Notes under the pieces: generated by a model
What the model was told of the DNA's origin: nothing
Seen by the model: the letters and a program-made list of their open reading frames with translations, nothing else
The model's database searches: none
Translations under genes and position numbers: made by a program
DNA from: Kingdonia uniflora
Taxonomy: Eukaryota; Streptophyta; Magnoliopsida; Ranunculales; Circaeasteraceae
NCBI GenBank assembly: GCA_014058105.1
Contig: JACGCM010000560.1
Location: 5,332,001 to 5,396,000 of the forward strand
Reading direction: 5' to 3'
DNA length: 64,000 nucleotides
Part shown: positions 33,574 to 44,489 of the stretch, one piece after another
How positions within the stretch are numbered: position 1 is the first letter of the stretch
How the letters are laid out: each line of letters opens with the position of its first letter

Positions 33574-35220
33574 ATGGTCACATCCCGACGAACAACTACC
33601 GGAATCCAACTCGATCTCTCAGTTGAGCCGAAACAGCTTACTGAGCTACGAGCGAATCTCAATACTAAAATAGAGAAATGCAATGAGCTCAAAAGGCAGT
33701 TAACTTATGACCGAAAGCTGCGCGAGAAGGAGCTCGACGCAGGAAGAGAAGCTCATTTGACAGCTCTCAAACGACATGAAGATCAAATAACAACAATGCG
33801 ACTACCTTGCAAGCTCTGCAAGATACTCAGCAGGCTCCCCTGATACGAGATCATGATTAGGTGTCAGAAGCCTTTCAGGTTTCTGCGCGGGAAAGATTGG
33901 GACCTCAAGGAGCCACCAACAAAGCTATTTCCAGACATATTCGGAATGAACCTCAACCTTCCATTCATTTGGGGGGAGACGCTCAGCCCGAGCTTAGCCG
34001 AAGGTTACCGATGCTCCATACGTCAAGAAGAGGAACAGAGACCTCAGTCTTGAGTTCCAGTATGAGATCGTTTAAGTGAAGGTACCGGTACTCATAATTT
34101 GCAACCTCCTCGTCAAGCCGCTCAACCGACCCATCACTATATCACACAACAGCATATAGACCAGCGTATTAAGGGGCAGATCGAAGAACAAGTTCTGGGC
34201 ACGACCGACAACTTTCCCAAGTTACAAGGAAGTCTAATTGCCAAAGAACTATTCGATATGGATATTCCGAAAGGTTTTCATACTCCAAAAATTTGCAAAT
34301 GCAAGGGTGCCAATCCAAAGGATCATATTCAACAATACCGTGACTCATTAGGGTTACATTCCAATCTCAACCATATCCTCTGTCGTATGTTCACCATAAG
34401 TCAGTAAAAGGAACTACTCGATGGTTCCGCTCTCTGCCTGAAGACTCTATATACTTATTCGACATGCTGCAGTAGCAATTCATCAAGACGTATGCTCACA
34501 ACAGAGACAAAGAGGAAAATTTCTATTCTCTTATCAGTCTCAAACAGTCGCACGGAGAAAAGCTTAAGGCATTTGCATAGAAGTTCCTGGAGCTTGTGCG
34601 TAAACTAAGCAACCTCGATCAGAAGACAGTTGTTACTGCTTTTACCAACGCGTTCAACTCGATTGCAAAGCCAAAGAACACATCTTCCTTAACAAATCTG
34701 CGACCTTGGTGGATATGATCACCAAAATCAATAGTTAAGTCGACCTAGAAAGGATGATATCCGAAAGGTATAAATCTACTAAATCTATCATTTCCATGAA
34801 AGGTCCATCAGATCAAAATATTAAACTAAAGGAGGATCAGGGTGACCAAAAGCATGCCAAGGAAAACACTGGTAACCCTCGAAAAGGTGGCTCACAGCTC
34901 TACCGTCTCTCCCAACCATTGGAACCAATCGAAAGCCGACCGCACTGCATACACCATAAGGTAAACCATCAGTCTACTGACAATTGTTATGCTTTGCAGA
35001 GGTTGCTCGAATATATTTTCAAGGAGGGATGGATGCTCGAATATATTATTAACCAAGAATCATACAAGGATGGCAGCTATAAGAAGCTGTTTGAAGTTAT
35101 CCTGGTCGAAGATCAAGCTGAGGAGAAGCATCATTACCATATGCGCCATAGCAACATGATCAAGATCAATCAGATCACCAACTTTAACAGATTCAAGCAA
35201 AGGAGACTGTCAGAATGCTG
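33574..35220 (+). pseudogene. Gag of element C, nearly complete but frameshifted
   Basis: The probable start is the ATG at 33574 (MVTSRRTTTGIQLDLS). Open parts lie at 33574-33843, 34099-34407 and 34754-35221, with a few frameshifts and stops between. The retrotransposon gag domain (PF03732-like) is visible: IPKGFHTPKICKCKG, DHIQQYRDSLGL, TTRWFRSLPEDSIYLFD and FIKTYAHNRDKEENFYSL. The end has the CIHHKVNHQSTDNCYALQRL knuckle-like motif. This is the same layout as gag of B but better preserved. Gag would form the particle that packages RNA. Confidence 0.85.
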
Positions 35221-35375
35221 AGATATCACACTTCAAGACAAAGAAGCCAAACAACTGCCTGAGTCAGGCAATCACCAGCTCGGGATATCATTCAAAGATT
35301 GTGATACTAGCCATGTCAAATTCCCACCTCATGATGTGTTAGTCATAATGCTTAAGATGAAAAAGTTTTTCATGA
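35221..35375 (+). pseudogene. Truncated protease start, point of pol loss in C
   Basis: GISFKDCDTSHVKFPPHD and then LVIMLKMKKFFMTR match the protease lead-in of B (RISFKNYDIIHVIFPH). The match ends just before the DTG active site, and unrelated sequence follows. No later pol motif is present, so the deletion breakpoint lies at about 35370. Confidence 0.8.
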
Positions 35376-35524
35376 CAAGGTATCTCTCTCTAACTCAATC
35401 TTTTTGCCACTTCTACAAAATAAGTAATCACTAACTTTAGCAATTCTGAATGTCGGGCCTGAGTTGCAACTGAGTGAGAAAATACCGTCCTCGACCTCTG
35501 AAGGCAATCTTCTAACCTCTTATA

Positions 35525-37875
35525 CTATAGTTCATGTCTTGCCATTTCTCTATCGATTCGATCTGTAAAAGCTATCTTCTTTATAGATTTTTCATCAACT
35601 TTGGCTAATTCATCTCGATTAATCGCCTCTAAATCAACCACCTGAGCATGAAGTACCTCGATCTCTTTATTCAAATCTTCCACATCTAGAATTTTCTTTA
35701 ATAATTCCTCTTTATCCTTTATAACAATCTTTTCCCTCGTATAATACGCTCTAGCCCTTTTTCCTCGACAAGAGCAGAGTCCAACTTTATTTGACACTCT
35801 CGTAACTCTCAACTCCTTTACGCGCATGCCCTTGAATGGTAGCAACGTCCCTCTCTAAATCTCTTATTCGAGTGACAGTCTAACGATGTCACCTTGAACA
35901 AGAGAACCTCTGGCATCATTTTTATTCTTCTTCGAGCGCTCGCCAACCTCGATGCTTCTGACACGTGAATTGGCCTGCGCCAGATCATTTTTCAATTTAA
36001 CCACTCTCTCATTCAACTCATTACACTTGCGTTGTACCATCCTGAACTCAATTTCATTGATAGAGAAAGCTATAGTTAATTGTTCAGCTACAGCCTTAGA
36101 CACAGATATATCGTCTTGAGCTACCTTTAGCTCGTTAGCTTTATCAGCTAATTTCTTCTTTAATCGCCCTAGTTCACTCCTATTCGTGAGATCAAATCGA
36201 ATTTGTTCTTGGTCATTAGTTTTCCTTGCCAGATCATTTCTCAAAATAGCCATTGACCGATTTAAATCTTTCTCCGATTTTTTTAGAGCATGTATATGGT
36301 AACGGGCCATGTCGGCCTCCCTGCTCTTTGCCAATAATGCATCATTCTCGCTTTTAAGTTTATCGGCATGTTCTTTTAATTCATCGAGCTCTTTTTTCCC
36401 TTTCTTAATTTTGGCATCCTGCTCCTCGATCTGCCGAGTGAGGTCGACAATAGTCTGTGTTGTCTCAACAAACTTGAAGTGTACCTTCACATGATGATCT
36501 TATCAATCTTCATTCACCACTCTTATCTTATCGAACTCCTCTACAAATTCTTGGTTACATTGACGAGCTTCATCTTCACGTAAGCGAGCTGACTCCAATT
36601 CGACCTGCACATAGCAGTTATACTATATCAAGTTCGATTCAAAATACTCAATTACTACATATGACTCACATCTAGCAGGGCCTATTTTCTGATCGTATCG
36701 GATCAAAAATAAAGGAGATTATAATTTTTTTGATTTTTTCGGAACTATAAAATTTATTCCGATCCGATCCGATTTTTTTCGGAATTGTAAAAATGAATCC
36801 AAATTCGGAAATTTTGGAATTTTAACTATTTTGGAATAAATTCAAAATCAATTTCGGAATAACTGAGTTCTAACTTCTTCAAATCAAACCATAATAATAG
36901 AGTTCTCACTTCTCCAAGAATTAAAGATTTTAAATCGAAGCCAGAGGAGAACTGAAGCCGGAGATGAGATTTAACTTTTCTTCTTCACTGCGAATCAAAA
37001 TTGAAGCACTGGAGAGTGGAGAATGGAGGCAGTGGATATTTAACTTAAGAGTAGGGGGAGTAGAGGCGATATAGATTAAACATAAGAGCAGAGAGAGTGG
37101 AGGGAAGTGTAGAATAGAGGCAGTAGAGAATAGAGAAGAAGAAGCGGTGGATAATGCCCTGGGTTAAGAATCATAAGGTATAATGTTTTATGTTTCAATT
37201 TGGATTATTCCGAATTAAATCGGATTAGAGAGATATTCGGAATATTTTTTGGAATAATCAGATCGGAGGTTATTCGGAATAATCAGATCGGATGATTTTC
37301 AGAATAATCAGATCAGAAAATTCAGAATATCCGAATTGTACACAGCTATTCGATTCCGATCTGATTTTTTTCAAAAAAATTTAGAAATCGGACTTTCGGA
37401 AATCAAAATTGCAAAATAAAGTTCCAAAATCGGAAATATCGGATCGGAAATCGGAAGTTCGGACAAAAGTTGCAGCCCTACTTCTAACAATATTTCTATT
37501 TTTTGACATCTACTGTATAAATCTACTTCTGGACTTAAGGTCGAAGTACAATCTCGGATGAGTGCTCCATACAAATAGTTTTAAGTCTACGGTACACATT
37601 CTTTATATGTTTGTTTGCCAAAAACTAACATCTTTAATACGCAACATTTCAGGACCATTTGCACCTAAACAGGTAACGAATATTTGGTCCGTCTCTACAC
37701 TCTATCTATTAATTTGTCCTGTTATATTAATGAAGCATACAAATCAAATATTTCTTGCTCTATTCTAACCTAATAAGCCCTGCTTGCAAAAACAGCAGGG
37801 ACGCTGAGGTTTTTCTCTCCTGAGCAAGCTCAACCTCCAAATCTTTTATTTTGAGGTGTATGTCCTTAAGTCCCT
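35525..37875 (-). pseudogene. Second antisense coiled-coil module of element C
   Basis: Minus strand. Exon-like stretches are LKDIHLKIKDLEVELAQER near 37860 (after CATTGCTGCAG) and, after the acceptor TGTGCAG at 36611-36605, VELESARLREDEARQ. Then come VHFKFVETTQTIVDLTRQIE and long heptad-rich frames at 36490-35864 and 35845-35525. The 36490-35864 piece alone is about 208 residues of Lys/Glu-rich coiled coil. B has a matching module at 21640-21986. The module is interrupted by a hAT-like insertion in an apparent intron (36677-37480). Function is unknown. Confidence 0.6.
36677..37480. mobile_element. hAT-like element inside C (degenerate)
   Basis: The right end TTGCAGCCCTA is a hAT-style terminus; the left end AGGGCC is worn. 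The flanks CATCTAGC (36669-36676) and CTTCTAAC (37481-37488) agree at six of eight bases. The interior is full of CGGATCGGA-type inverted words, as in the 12905-13435 element. There is no coding. Confidence 0.5.
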
Positions 37876-38986
37876 GCAGCAATGTTTACAAAAATAACTT
37901 AGCCTACAAAATTCGATCCAAAATGTATCCAAGGAGTTTACAACATTCCATAAGATCCATAAATTAACAGTGCCATCACACTATCCTGCCTTCTTAGTTT
38001 CTACCTCTGGGCGTTCATCGTCATCCTCTTGGTTTTCTCTCACCGTCCGGGGAGACATACCATCCAACCCCCCAACAGCATCATCTTCAACCTCTTCCTC
38101 CTCCACATAAGTGTCAGCCCTAATGGCCTCCACCTCATCTTTAGAGTATCCTTTGGACACAAGATGTCACCCGAGCCTGCCACGCTCAGCTACCGCCTCA
38201 TCCAAATCCATCCTCGCCTTAGCCCGTAACTTGTTGATCTCTACTACTTGGGAATCCCTCAGGGCCTCCAGCTGCTTCTCCTCCTTGCTCAAATCGGACT
38301 TCAATCGAGCTAGGTTCTTTTAATGCTCAACTTGCTTCTTCTTCAGCTTACCTCTTTCCTCTTCAACTCCAAGGCATATCCCCTTCATCAGCTGGGCAGC
38401 CTGCAAAAATTAAGCAAAATCGACCTTATTGATTAGCTCGAGTCATAATACAAAATCAAACTTATTCGAGCATATAAGCCTACTATTTATCGCATCCCCT
38501 CCTTCCCATGGAGAGCTGCCAGCCTGGCCTTTTCCTCTGCCTCTTTCCATTCGTCCTCCACATCAGGTCGATCTTCTACAATCTTCCCTTTAGAATCTTC
38601 AGAAGGCTCAACCCTTCTTTTTTTTGCCTTTTCTACCTCCTCACCACTTTTTGAGGCCCCATAAGCCGCAGGTCGCTTCAACATTTACCTCTTGGAGAAC
38701 ATTCGAGCTAATTTCCTCGACGTAATGAACTCAGGTAGACCTGTAGAATCCACTCTAGGAGACTTAGGCAAGTTTACTCGCCTTTCCCCACCAGTCCCCT
38801 TCTTCTTACAGCTTTCAGCATTCGTCATTAGCCTCATCGATTGGGATTTCAAAACCATTTCAACTCGGTTGTTAGCATGCTTCTTCCTACTGATGCCAAG
38901 ATCTTCCAATACAGCCTCGAGCTCAGTCTCTTCATGAGCAACATTATCCAACAATGACTTTTTCCTCGTCACCTGTGACCTAGGGC

Positions 38987-39069
38987 CTATTATACATAAG
39001 ACATCTTCATTAGAAAATATCATGCAAATTCAACAATCAATCTCATACATTATACATTGTTATACTTAC
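38987..39069 (-). other. Intron in the antisense gene of C
   Basis: 83 bp on the minus strand, donor GTAAGTAT and acceptor ATGTATAATAG, directly before IIGPR. It lies at the same codon region as the 92-bp intron of element B. Confidence 0.7.
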
Positions 39070-39902
39070 GTTGTTTTACAGTTCTAAACAAAAGTTCCAT
39101 GGGTTCTTCATCATCTCTCTGAAGGCAGTCACCCATCACCCATATGACATTATCGCTCCAAGGTCAACCCACTAAGTTCAGATAGAAGAAGCAAGGTCGA
39201 GTTGCTTTTATTCAAAAAATATACCCCTCCACTTTTACCAAAAATATTTACACTGTAAACTGCAACACATCCTCAGAGGATATCCTCCCCTTTCTACCCT
39301 CTCCTTCCCACCGTATATTCAAAGCTTCACAAACACTTATCACCTCCCAGTTGTTCCCATTCATCTGAACGGGACATGTACTGATAAGGTTCATAATCCC
39401 TTTAGCCAAATTGCTAAGGGGAAGACTCAACCCGTACTCCAACTGAGACAGGTAACATAAAGGCCCTCAGAAAGTTCATTCTTAACATTCCCACCGTAAT
39501 AATCCATAGAGATCAATTCCTCTATACCTCCATCCCTTTTCTAGTTCGTCAAATTGGCCAAAAGATAAAAATATTCTTCTCCAGTTGCGACATTGCAACC
39601 CCTAAATTGCCAACCAACATATTCGATACAATTTCCCCATCTACCTCCTATAGAAGCCAGAATTCATTGAATGCGTCCGAGCGAGGAGAATAGGCCACCA
39701 ATCTTTTAGGGAAATATTGAAATTGATTAACACCTACTTCTTCCTCACTTCCAGACATTCCAATCTCAGACTCAGTCGGCCGACCTGTGGTCGATGCCTC
39801 ACTTATAGGGGAATTCCCCATATCAACTATTGAACAAGATTGCTATCCTAGACAATACTCCTCATGGTTGACCTACACAAAGGTCCAGGTATCTATGATT
39901 AT

Positions 39903-39944
<42 letters not shown>

Positions 39945-40330
39945 ATCAACCACATTCAAGTATATTTCATATCTTATATAAACAAACAGATTTTCTTAGA
40001 TTACTATAAATAGTAATTTATAGCTTTTTCCTAGCAATAAAATTCCTCAAAAATTGATCTTCAAAATCGCATACACAGATCACATATGTCTACTAACCTT
40101 CTATATCGGAATGAGAATCTGAGGCAGCGCCGTATCCTTTCCTCACCACGCTGCTGTATAACCACCTTCGCAACTCTGATTCAACAACTCTTTACCTTTT
40201 GACTGATGATCCCTTTCGCTTAAATCTTTACAAGTGTTTGTACTCTTTTTTCCTCTCTTCTTCCTTCCTATCTCACTGCTCTTCAAGTTTTAAGAAGTTG
40301 AAAAATGTTTGATTGACGAAGATGAAGCAG

Positions 40331-40338
40331 TATTTATA
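40331..40338 (-). promoter_or_regulatory. TATA box of the C antisense gene
   Basis: The minus strand reads TATAAATA within GAAAATATAAATACTGC. A transcript starting about 30 bp on would have a roughly 200-nt leader ending near a donor-like GTTAGT at about 40105. This is inside the element and independent of either LTR. Confidence 0.55.
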
Positions 40339-40599
40339 TTTTCTCTCTGTAACTGCTGGCAGTTATTGAGCCTCGTACGAACTGTCCTTGGTTTTGGAAC
40401 TAAGGCATCCCTTCCACTGTCCATGTCAGACGTCTTGCACCTTTTCGGCAAAAACGTCTTCCCATCATTACCCTTTCCCTTATATTTTTATCTCTCTTTT
40501 CCAAATCTCCTTCTGGCCCTACCACATTCATTTTTGTTCACTCTTACACGTAATCGAGTTATGACAACTTTTCCACAATAAGCAAATTCATAAAATCCC

Positions 40600-42190
40600 T
40601 ACTTTTTTTGTACATACTTCTTCTACTCTTATAACCGCATTGACGTCATTTCCAAAGCCCCCATAACAAAAATTCAAATATTTTTAAATTCATGTTTTAT
40701 GCAATACTCACAAACAACATTCACCAAAATAGAGGATCTATCTCAACAATAATTTCTTTCAAAATTATTCAAACTCAAAATAGTTATACTCTGCCACACC
40801 TATTTTAACATTTACTACATTCACCTCACATATAATTACATCTAAAGCAGCCTTGATGACATGAAAAACCACAACCAGCAGGTAATCCTATGGCGATCCT
40901 CGTATCCTTAAATTCGACCTCAACTTCGGCAATCAATCCCACCACCTCCTCTCGATCTGCAGAATCCCTCACCAATTTACAAAAAAATCCCTCAAAGAAA
41001 AAATCGGCATACTCAAGTTCCCTACTCCCTTAATCTAGTCCTTCGAACTTATACTCCTTTACTAGCAGCTAAGCATCATAACCCAATAATCCAAAAATTC
41101 TCTCCCGTACTTCAACGATCTTAATTGCCAGTCATCCTTCAGCGGAATTATGAATTCTTTGTGATCGAGTACGCACCATTCTTATCTCATCCCCCATATT
41201 CAGCGATTATTCTACCCATATGTATACATTTTTTTTTTACTACCGATTTCCCTTAAAAAGTGTTGATATCCTTTTATCTCGTAGCTAAAACCCCAGAATC
41301 TTGAAAAAAATTATTTCAACTTATCTCTTCCCCTAGAACTCAATCATTCCGCATCTTTTTAGGTCAAACTTATTTTTTCAAGTTAATATTGCTCTGTAAC
41401 ATTGAATCTGCATTCTACAAATTCCTATCAATTTTTTCTCTCCCACATTTCCAACTTGTAAACCGAATAATATTCGCCTCTTAGCACATATTTAAACAAA
41501 TAAATTTAGCACAATCAAAAATTTCAAATGTTTGTACATTTTGCACTCATACATTCTTCAGATTATACCGCTCAATTTCTTGAGTTATTCTATATCAGCA
41601 ACAAATTTGTTAATATATTTTATTCATCTCAAAACATATTACAAGTGTTTCTATAGATAACAAGTCTTTCAAGTACTCAACCTCAGGTACTTTGCAGATA
41701 CTAAGTCTATCCAGTACTCAACTTCAGGTATTTTGCAGATAACAAGTTTTCAGTGTTTTTACAACTAACAGGTCCTTCTGGCACTCTGCACATCAGATCC
41801 TTCAGTTTTTCCTGCTTCAGTGATTTTTTACCCTGATATAAAGAAAAATTGGAAACAACGAATATGCTCACTCCCATAAGTTTGGTCAAAGTCTAGGCAA
41901 ACTTCAAATGAAAACTATAGAAGCAAAAAACATAGTGCTTGAACCAACCATTCAAGCAGAAGGTCTTCTTAGCCTCAAAAGGTGATTAAAATGCAGAAAC
42001 AGACTTCCACCTTTTGTCTTTCTCCTCTACTACCATCACCTCCTTCTCAAAAATCACCACCTCCGCTGAGTTAGTAGAGATGAAAAGGGTCCGACCTTAG
42101 AATCCATTGGGACACATGAAATTAACGCAACTGTAACGCAGTTATGCCTATCCCTGTATTTGTGCCCCCAACCTTATCTTCCGCAAGGAT
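40600..42190. other. Non-coding 3' region of element C
   Basis: AT-rich, with no supported gene. At about 41659-41757 a unit of roughly 41 bp (AGTACTCAACYTCAGGTA and TTTGCAGATA) is repeated about 2.5 times. A (TA)n run at 39909-39943 lies further left. Confidence 0.5.
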
Positions 42191-42470
42191 GCGGAGACAA
42201 ACCCAACGTTGCTCACCTATCAAGACAATATGGTAAAACCTCCATCTACTGGAAAAAAATCTTCTTCATCTTTAGCCACATCATTCTCCGACAGACCTCT
42301 ATATGTCGGAGGAACAAGATCCTCCAAGGATTGATCCCTAAAAAACTTTAACCTCTGTATTTTCGAAGTGATTTGCTCCTCAAGAACCATTAAACGAGTC
42401 TTCACCATCTTCCAAAATGGCAAAAAAAAATTATAACAGATCAACCATACTTTGTCACAATCCTCGGTAT
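42191..42470 (-). pseudogene. Extra copy of an antisense C-terminal module in C
   Basis: The minus-strand frame (42444-42220) reads KTRLMVLEEQITSKIQRLK, then YRGLSENDVAKDEEDFFP and a stop. YRGLSENDV matches YVGLSENDV at the end of the B antisense gene, although C already has its own C-terminus at 38100 (GYSKDEVEAI). It lies upstream of the antisense promoter, so it is not part of that gene. Confidence 0.45.
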
Positions 42471-42725
42471 AGGTAGTCTTTATATAATCCTACATTTATT
42501 GTGTATAAACATTTCACCAAGCGTTATCATTCAATACCAACGAAGCCCTTCAAACCCTAACCGTCACGTACACCAATATTCCCATCAGCATTCAATGTAC
42601 GTCAATCTCCCTTTTGCGCGTGCAGTTTCCATACAGTCAACAACATCATTACTTCTTTTAATATTCTAAACACACGTACCCATATATCCAAATCCTTTCT
42701 CAACCAAAGCCACTCATGACTTCGG

Positions 42726-42740
42726 TCGCGAGGGGGCGAT
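42726..42740 (+). other. Polypurine tract of element C
   Basis: TCGCGAGGGGGCGAT directly precedes the 3' LTR and would prime plus-strand DNA synthesis. It matches the GGGGGCAAT tract of B. Confidence 0.7.
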
Positions 42741-43356
42741 TGTAGGGACCTATCCCTCGATCTCACCTAAAATCAAGTTGTCACTAGTTCGAATTACCTC
42801 TATGTCAGACTCACGCATTCTCCACATGACTTCTCTAGTCAACAACACCACGTACTCCATGAACTGTTAAGAAATGTGAGTCGAGCTCAAACTAAAAAGC
42901 CTAAACAATTCAAAGCCACCTGCCTTTCATGAACTCAGCAGCTACTTAGTTAAATAACCACTAACCACATCATTCGAGAACGTGCTTTAGCACGCAGAAG
43001 AGTTACGGAAGAGGCCTATATGAAGAAAAAGTTCCAAAAGAGACAAGGGAGAGAAGATTACATGAGAAATCCCCAAAAACACTATTTTCTAGAATTCTCA
43101 AAACTCTGAGATTCTTGTTCACAAGGTCAATCATTTCTAAATCTAGAAATAACTTGTAATAATATATCATCAGCCTCAAGTAATAAACGTCATCATTACA
43201 AAATCTCTCAATACGAGGTTGTAGATTTTGACCTATTCATAGGTTTTCCACACTAAATGCCTGTGTCATTTCTTGTTTATTAGAATTTTGCCACAGGTAC
43301 ATTGGTGTAAGGACTAATTCCAGACCATTTCGAGCTCACGGGATTAGGCCATTACA
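42741..43356 (+). repeat. 3' LTR of element C
   Basis: 616 bp, TGTAGGGACC...GGCCATTACA, aligned end to end with 32883-33495 with moderate divergence, much of it transitions. It is followed by the GATGA duplication. Confidence 0.95.
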
Positions 43357-43444
43357 GATGACATTGTATGTAGATAACCGATTGTACAATAAACATAAAG
43401 TTTTTCATCTCCCAACAAAAAATATATGCTTTAGATTAATATAT

Positions 43445-43642
43445 GGTAGGGGTGCGCCAGGCCTTTGTAGTAGTGCAACTCACAAGTAACATTCGGGAGC
43501 CCCAATAATAAGCTACTATGGTGGGCCCTCCCTAATAAATAATTAATTAAATATCATGTGAGGCAATCTTCCACAAATAAAATATTAAACTGATAAAGAC
43601 AAATACTACACTTGATCTTAGCCAAAAGGCCGAGAAAGGTAT
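43445..43642 (-). ncRNA. U2: U2 snRNA copy, full length, probably a pseudogene
   Basis: The minus strand begins ATACCTTTCTCGGCCTTTTG and continues GCTAAGATCAAGTGTAGTAT, the invariant U2 5' end with the branch-point recognition sequence GTAGTA intact. It goes on with ATCAGTTTAATAT and ends in CTGGCGCACCCCTACC. The 198-nt length agrees with plant U2 (about 196). Stem-loop II and the Sm-site region differ from the usual sequence, with many C-to-T changes. Neither the plant upstream sequence element (TCCCACATCG) nor a convincing TATA at -30 was found, so expression is doubtful. Confidence 0.8.
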
Positions 43643-44489
43643 GCTTTCCCCCAATAGGCATAATTTATTAGAGCATCTCCAAATAGCCCTATTATAGGTC
43701 TACGATTTTCCATACTTTGGCACAAGATCACTCCAATAGGGGTATTCGGTTCTTGATACGTAACAAAATACCCCTCCAAAGTATGCGAATCATGAACCCG
43801 GTAGATTGAAATTTGCCTTCTCTTTTACTAGCTCTTATCTCTATCTCATCCATTCATCTACCTTTTTGGACTGATACAGTTAAAACTGTTGGAGTAAAGC
43901 AGTATGTTATTATGCAATATCGGTACCAGTATGTTATTTGAGGTGTTCTTATGAACCATCTTTACTACCTTCAATCTTCTCGCAGTATGCTATTAGCCTT
44001 TTTTTCAATACTTGATGTATGCACAAATTGTATTGAAAAAAAATGTTGGTGAGTTGGGTTAGCTACTATACATTATAAATATTTGAATGTAAATTCAAAC
44101 TTGTACATCTGATACCATACATGTCACAAGGGAATCAACTCATAAAATAGATTACATATGAAACAAAACCCTATCATTGCACAATATATACAAAACCATT
44201 CTTTTGGTATGACATTCAACTCTAAAACATACATATTTACAAGTATTTTAAACTGTGGCTGACAATTATCTCCATTTTTTATGCTTTTATTTTGTCTCAA
44301 CCCAAATTGAAGAAGATTGGGATGTTAGAGAAAATCAAAAGGCTAATACTTCAAACATAATTAACTTTTCAAATTAATAGTAAAAGAGTTTTTTCAAATG
44401 TGTAAATGTTTTAACTTTGGCAATTGCCAACAAATTTTAGTAAATTCAGTTTTCATCTTGCTCAAATTTGGAATAATGTTTTTTTTTTA
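43643..44489. other. AT-rich intergenic DNA
   Basis: No gene recognised. The phrase AGAGCATCTCCAA near 43670 is common at plant transposon ends, but no paired terminus was found. Confidence 0.4.

Larger units (their letters stand above)
37981..40340 (-). pseudogene. Antisense gene of element C (PF04195-like plus coiled coil)
   Basis: Reading leftwards: TATAAATA box at 40338-40331, leader to about 40100, then at 39880-39248 GLSLPLSNLAKGIMNLI, CPVQMNGNNWEVISVCEAL and NIRWEGEG, which resembles PF04195 proteins and matches B. A GT-AG intron follows at 39069-38987, then IIGPRSQVTRKKSLL and a basic Lys/Arg region (38684-38487). The last exon starts after TTTTTGCAG at 38401 with AAQLMKGICLGVEEERGKL, carries a coil, GYSKDEVEAIRADTYVEEE and a stop at 37983-37981. 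Frameshifts are present. The product could bind nucleic acid, but that is a guess. Confidence 0.7.
32883..43356 (+). mobile_element. Non-autonomous Ty3/gypsy Tat-type retrotransposon C
   Basis: 10,474 bp with LTRs of 613 and 616 bp, TGTA...TACA ends, and perfect target duplication GATGA (32878-32882 and 43357-43361). It holds gag, the first ~50 codons of protease, then no trace of protease active site, RT, RNase H or integrase. The rest is an antisense locus like that of B, an inserted hAT-like element, AT-rich spacer and a polypurine tract. Movement would have needed pol from a relative such as B. Confidence 0.93.
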
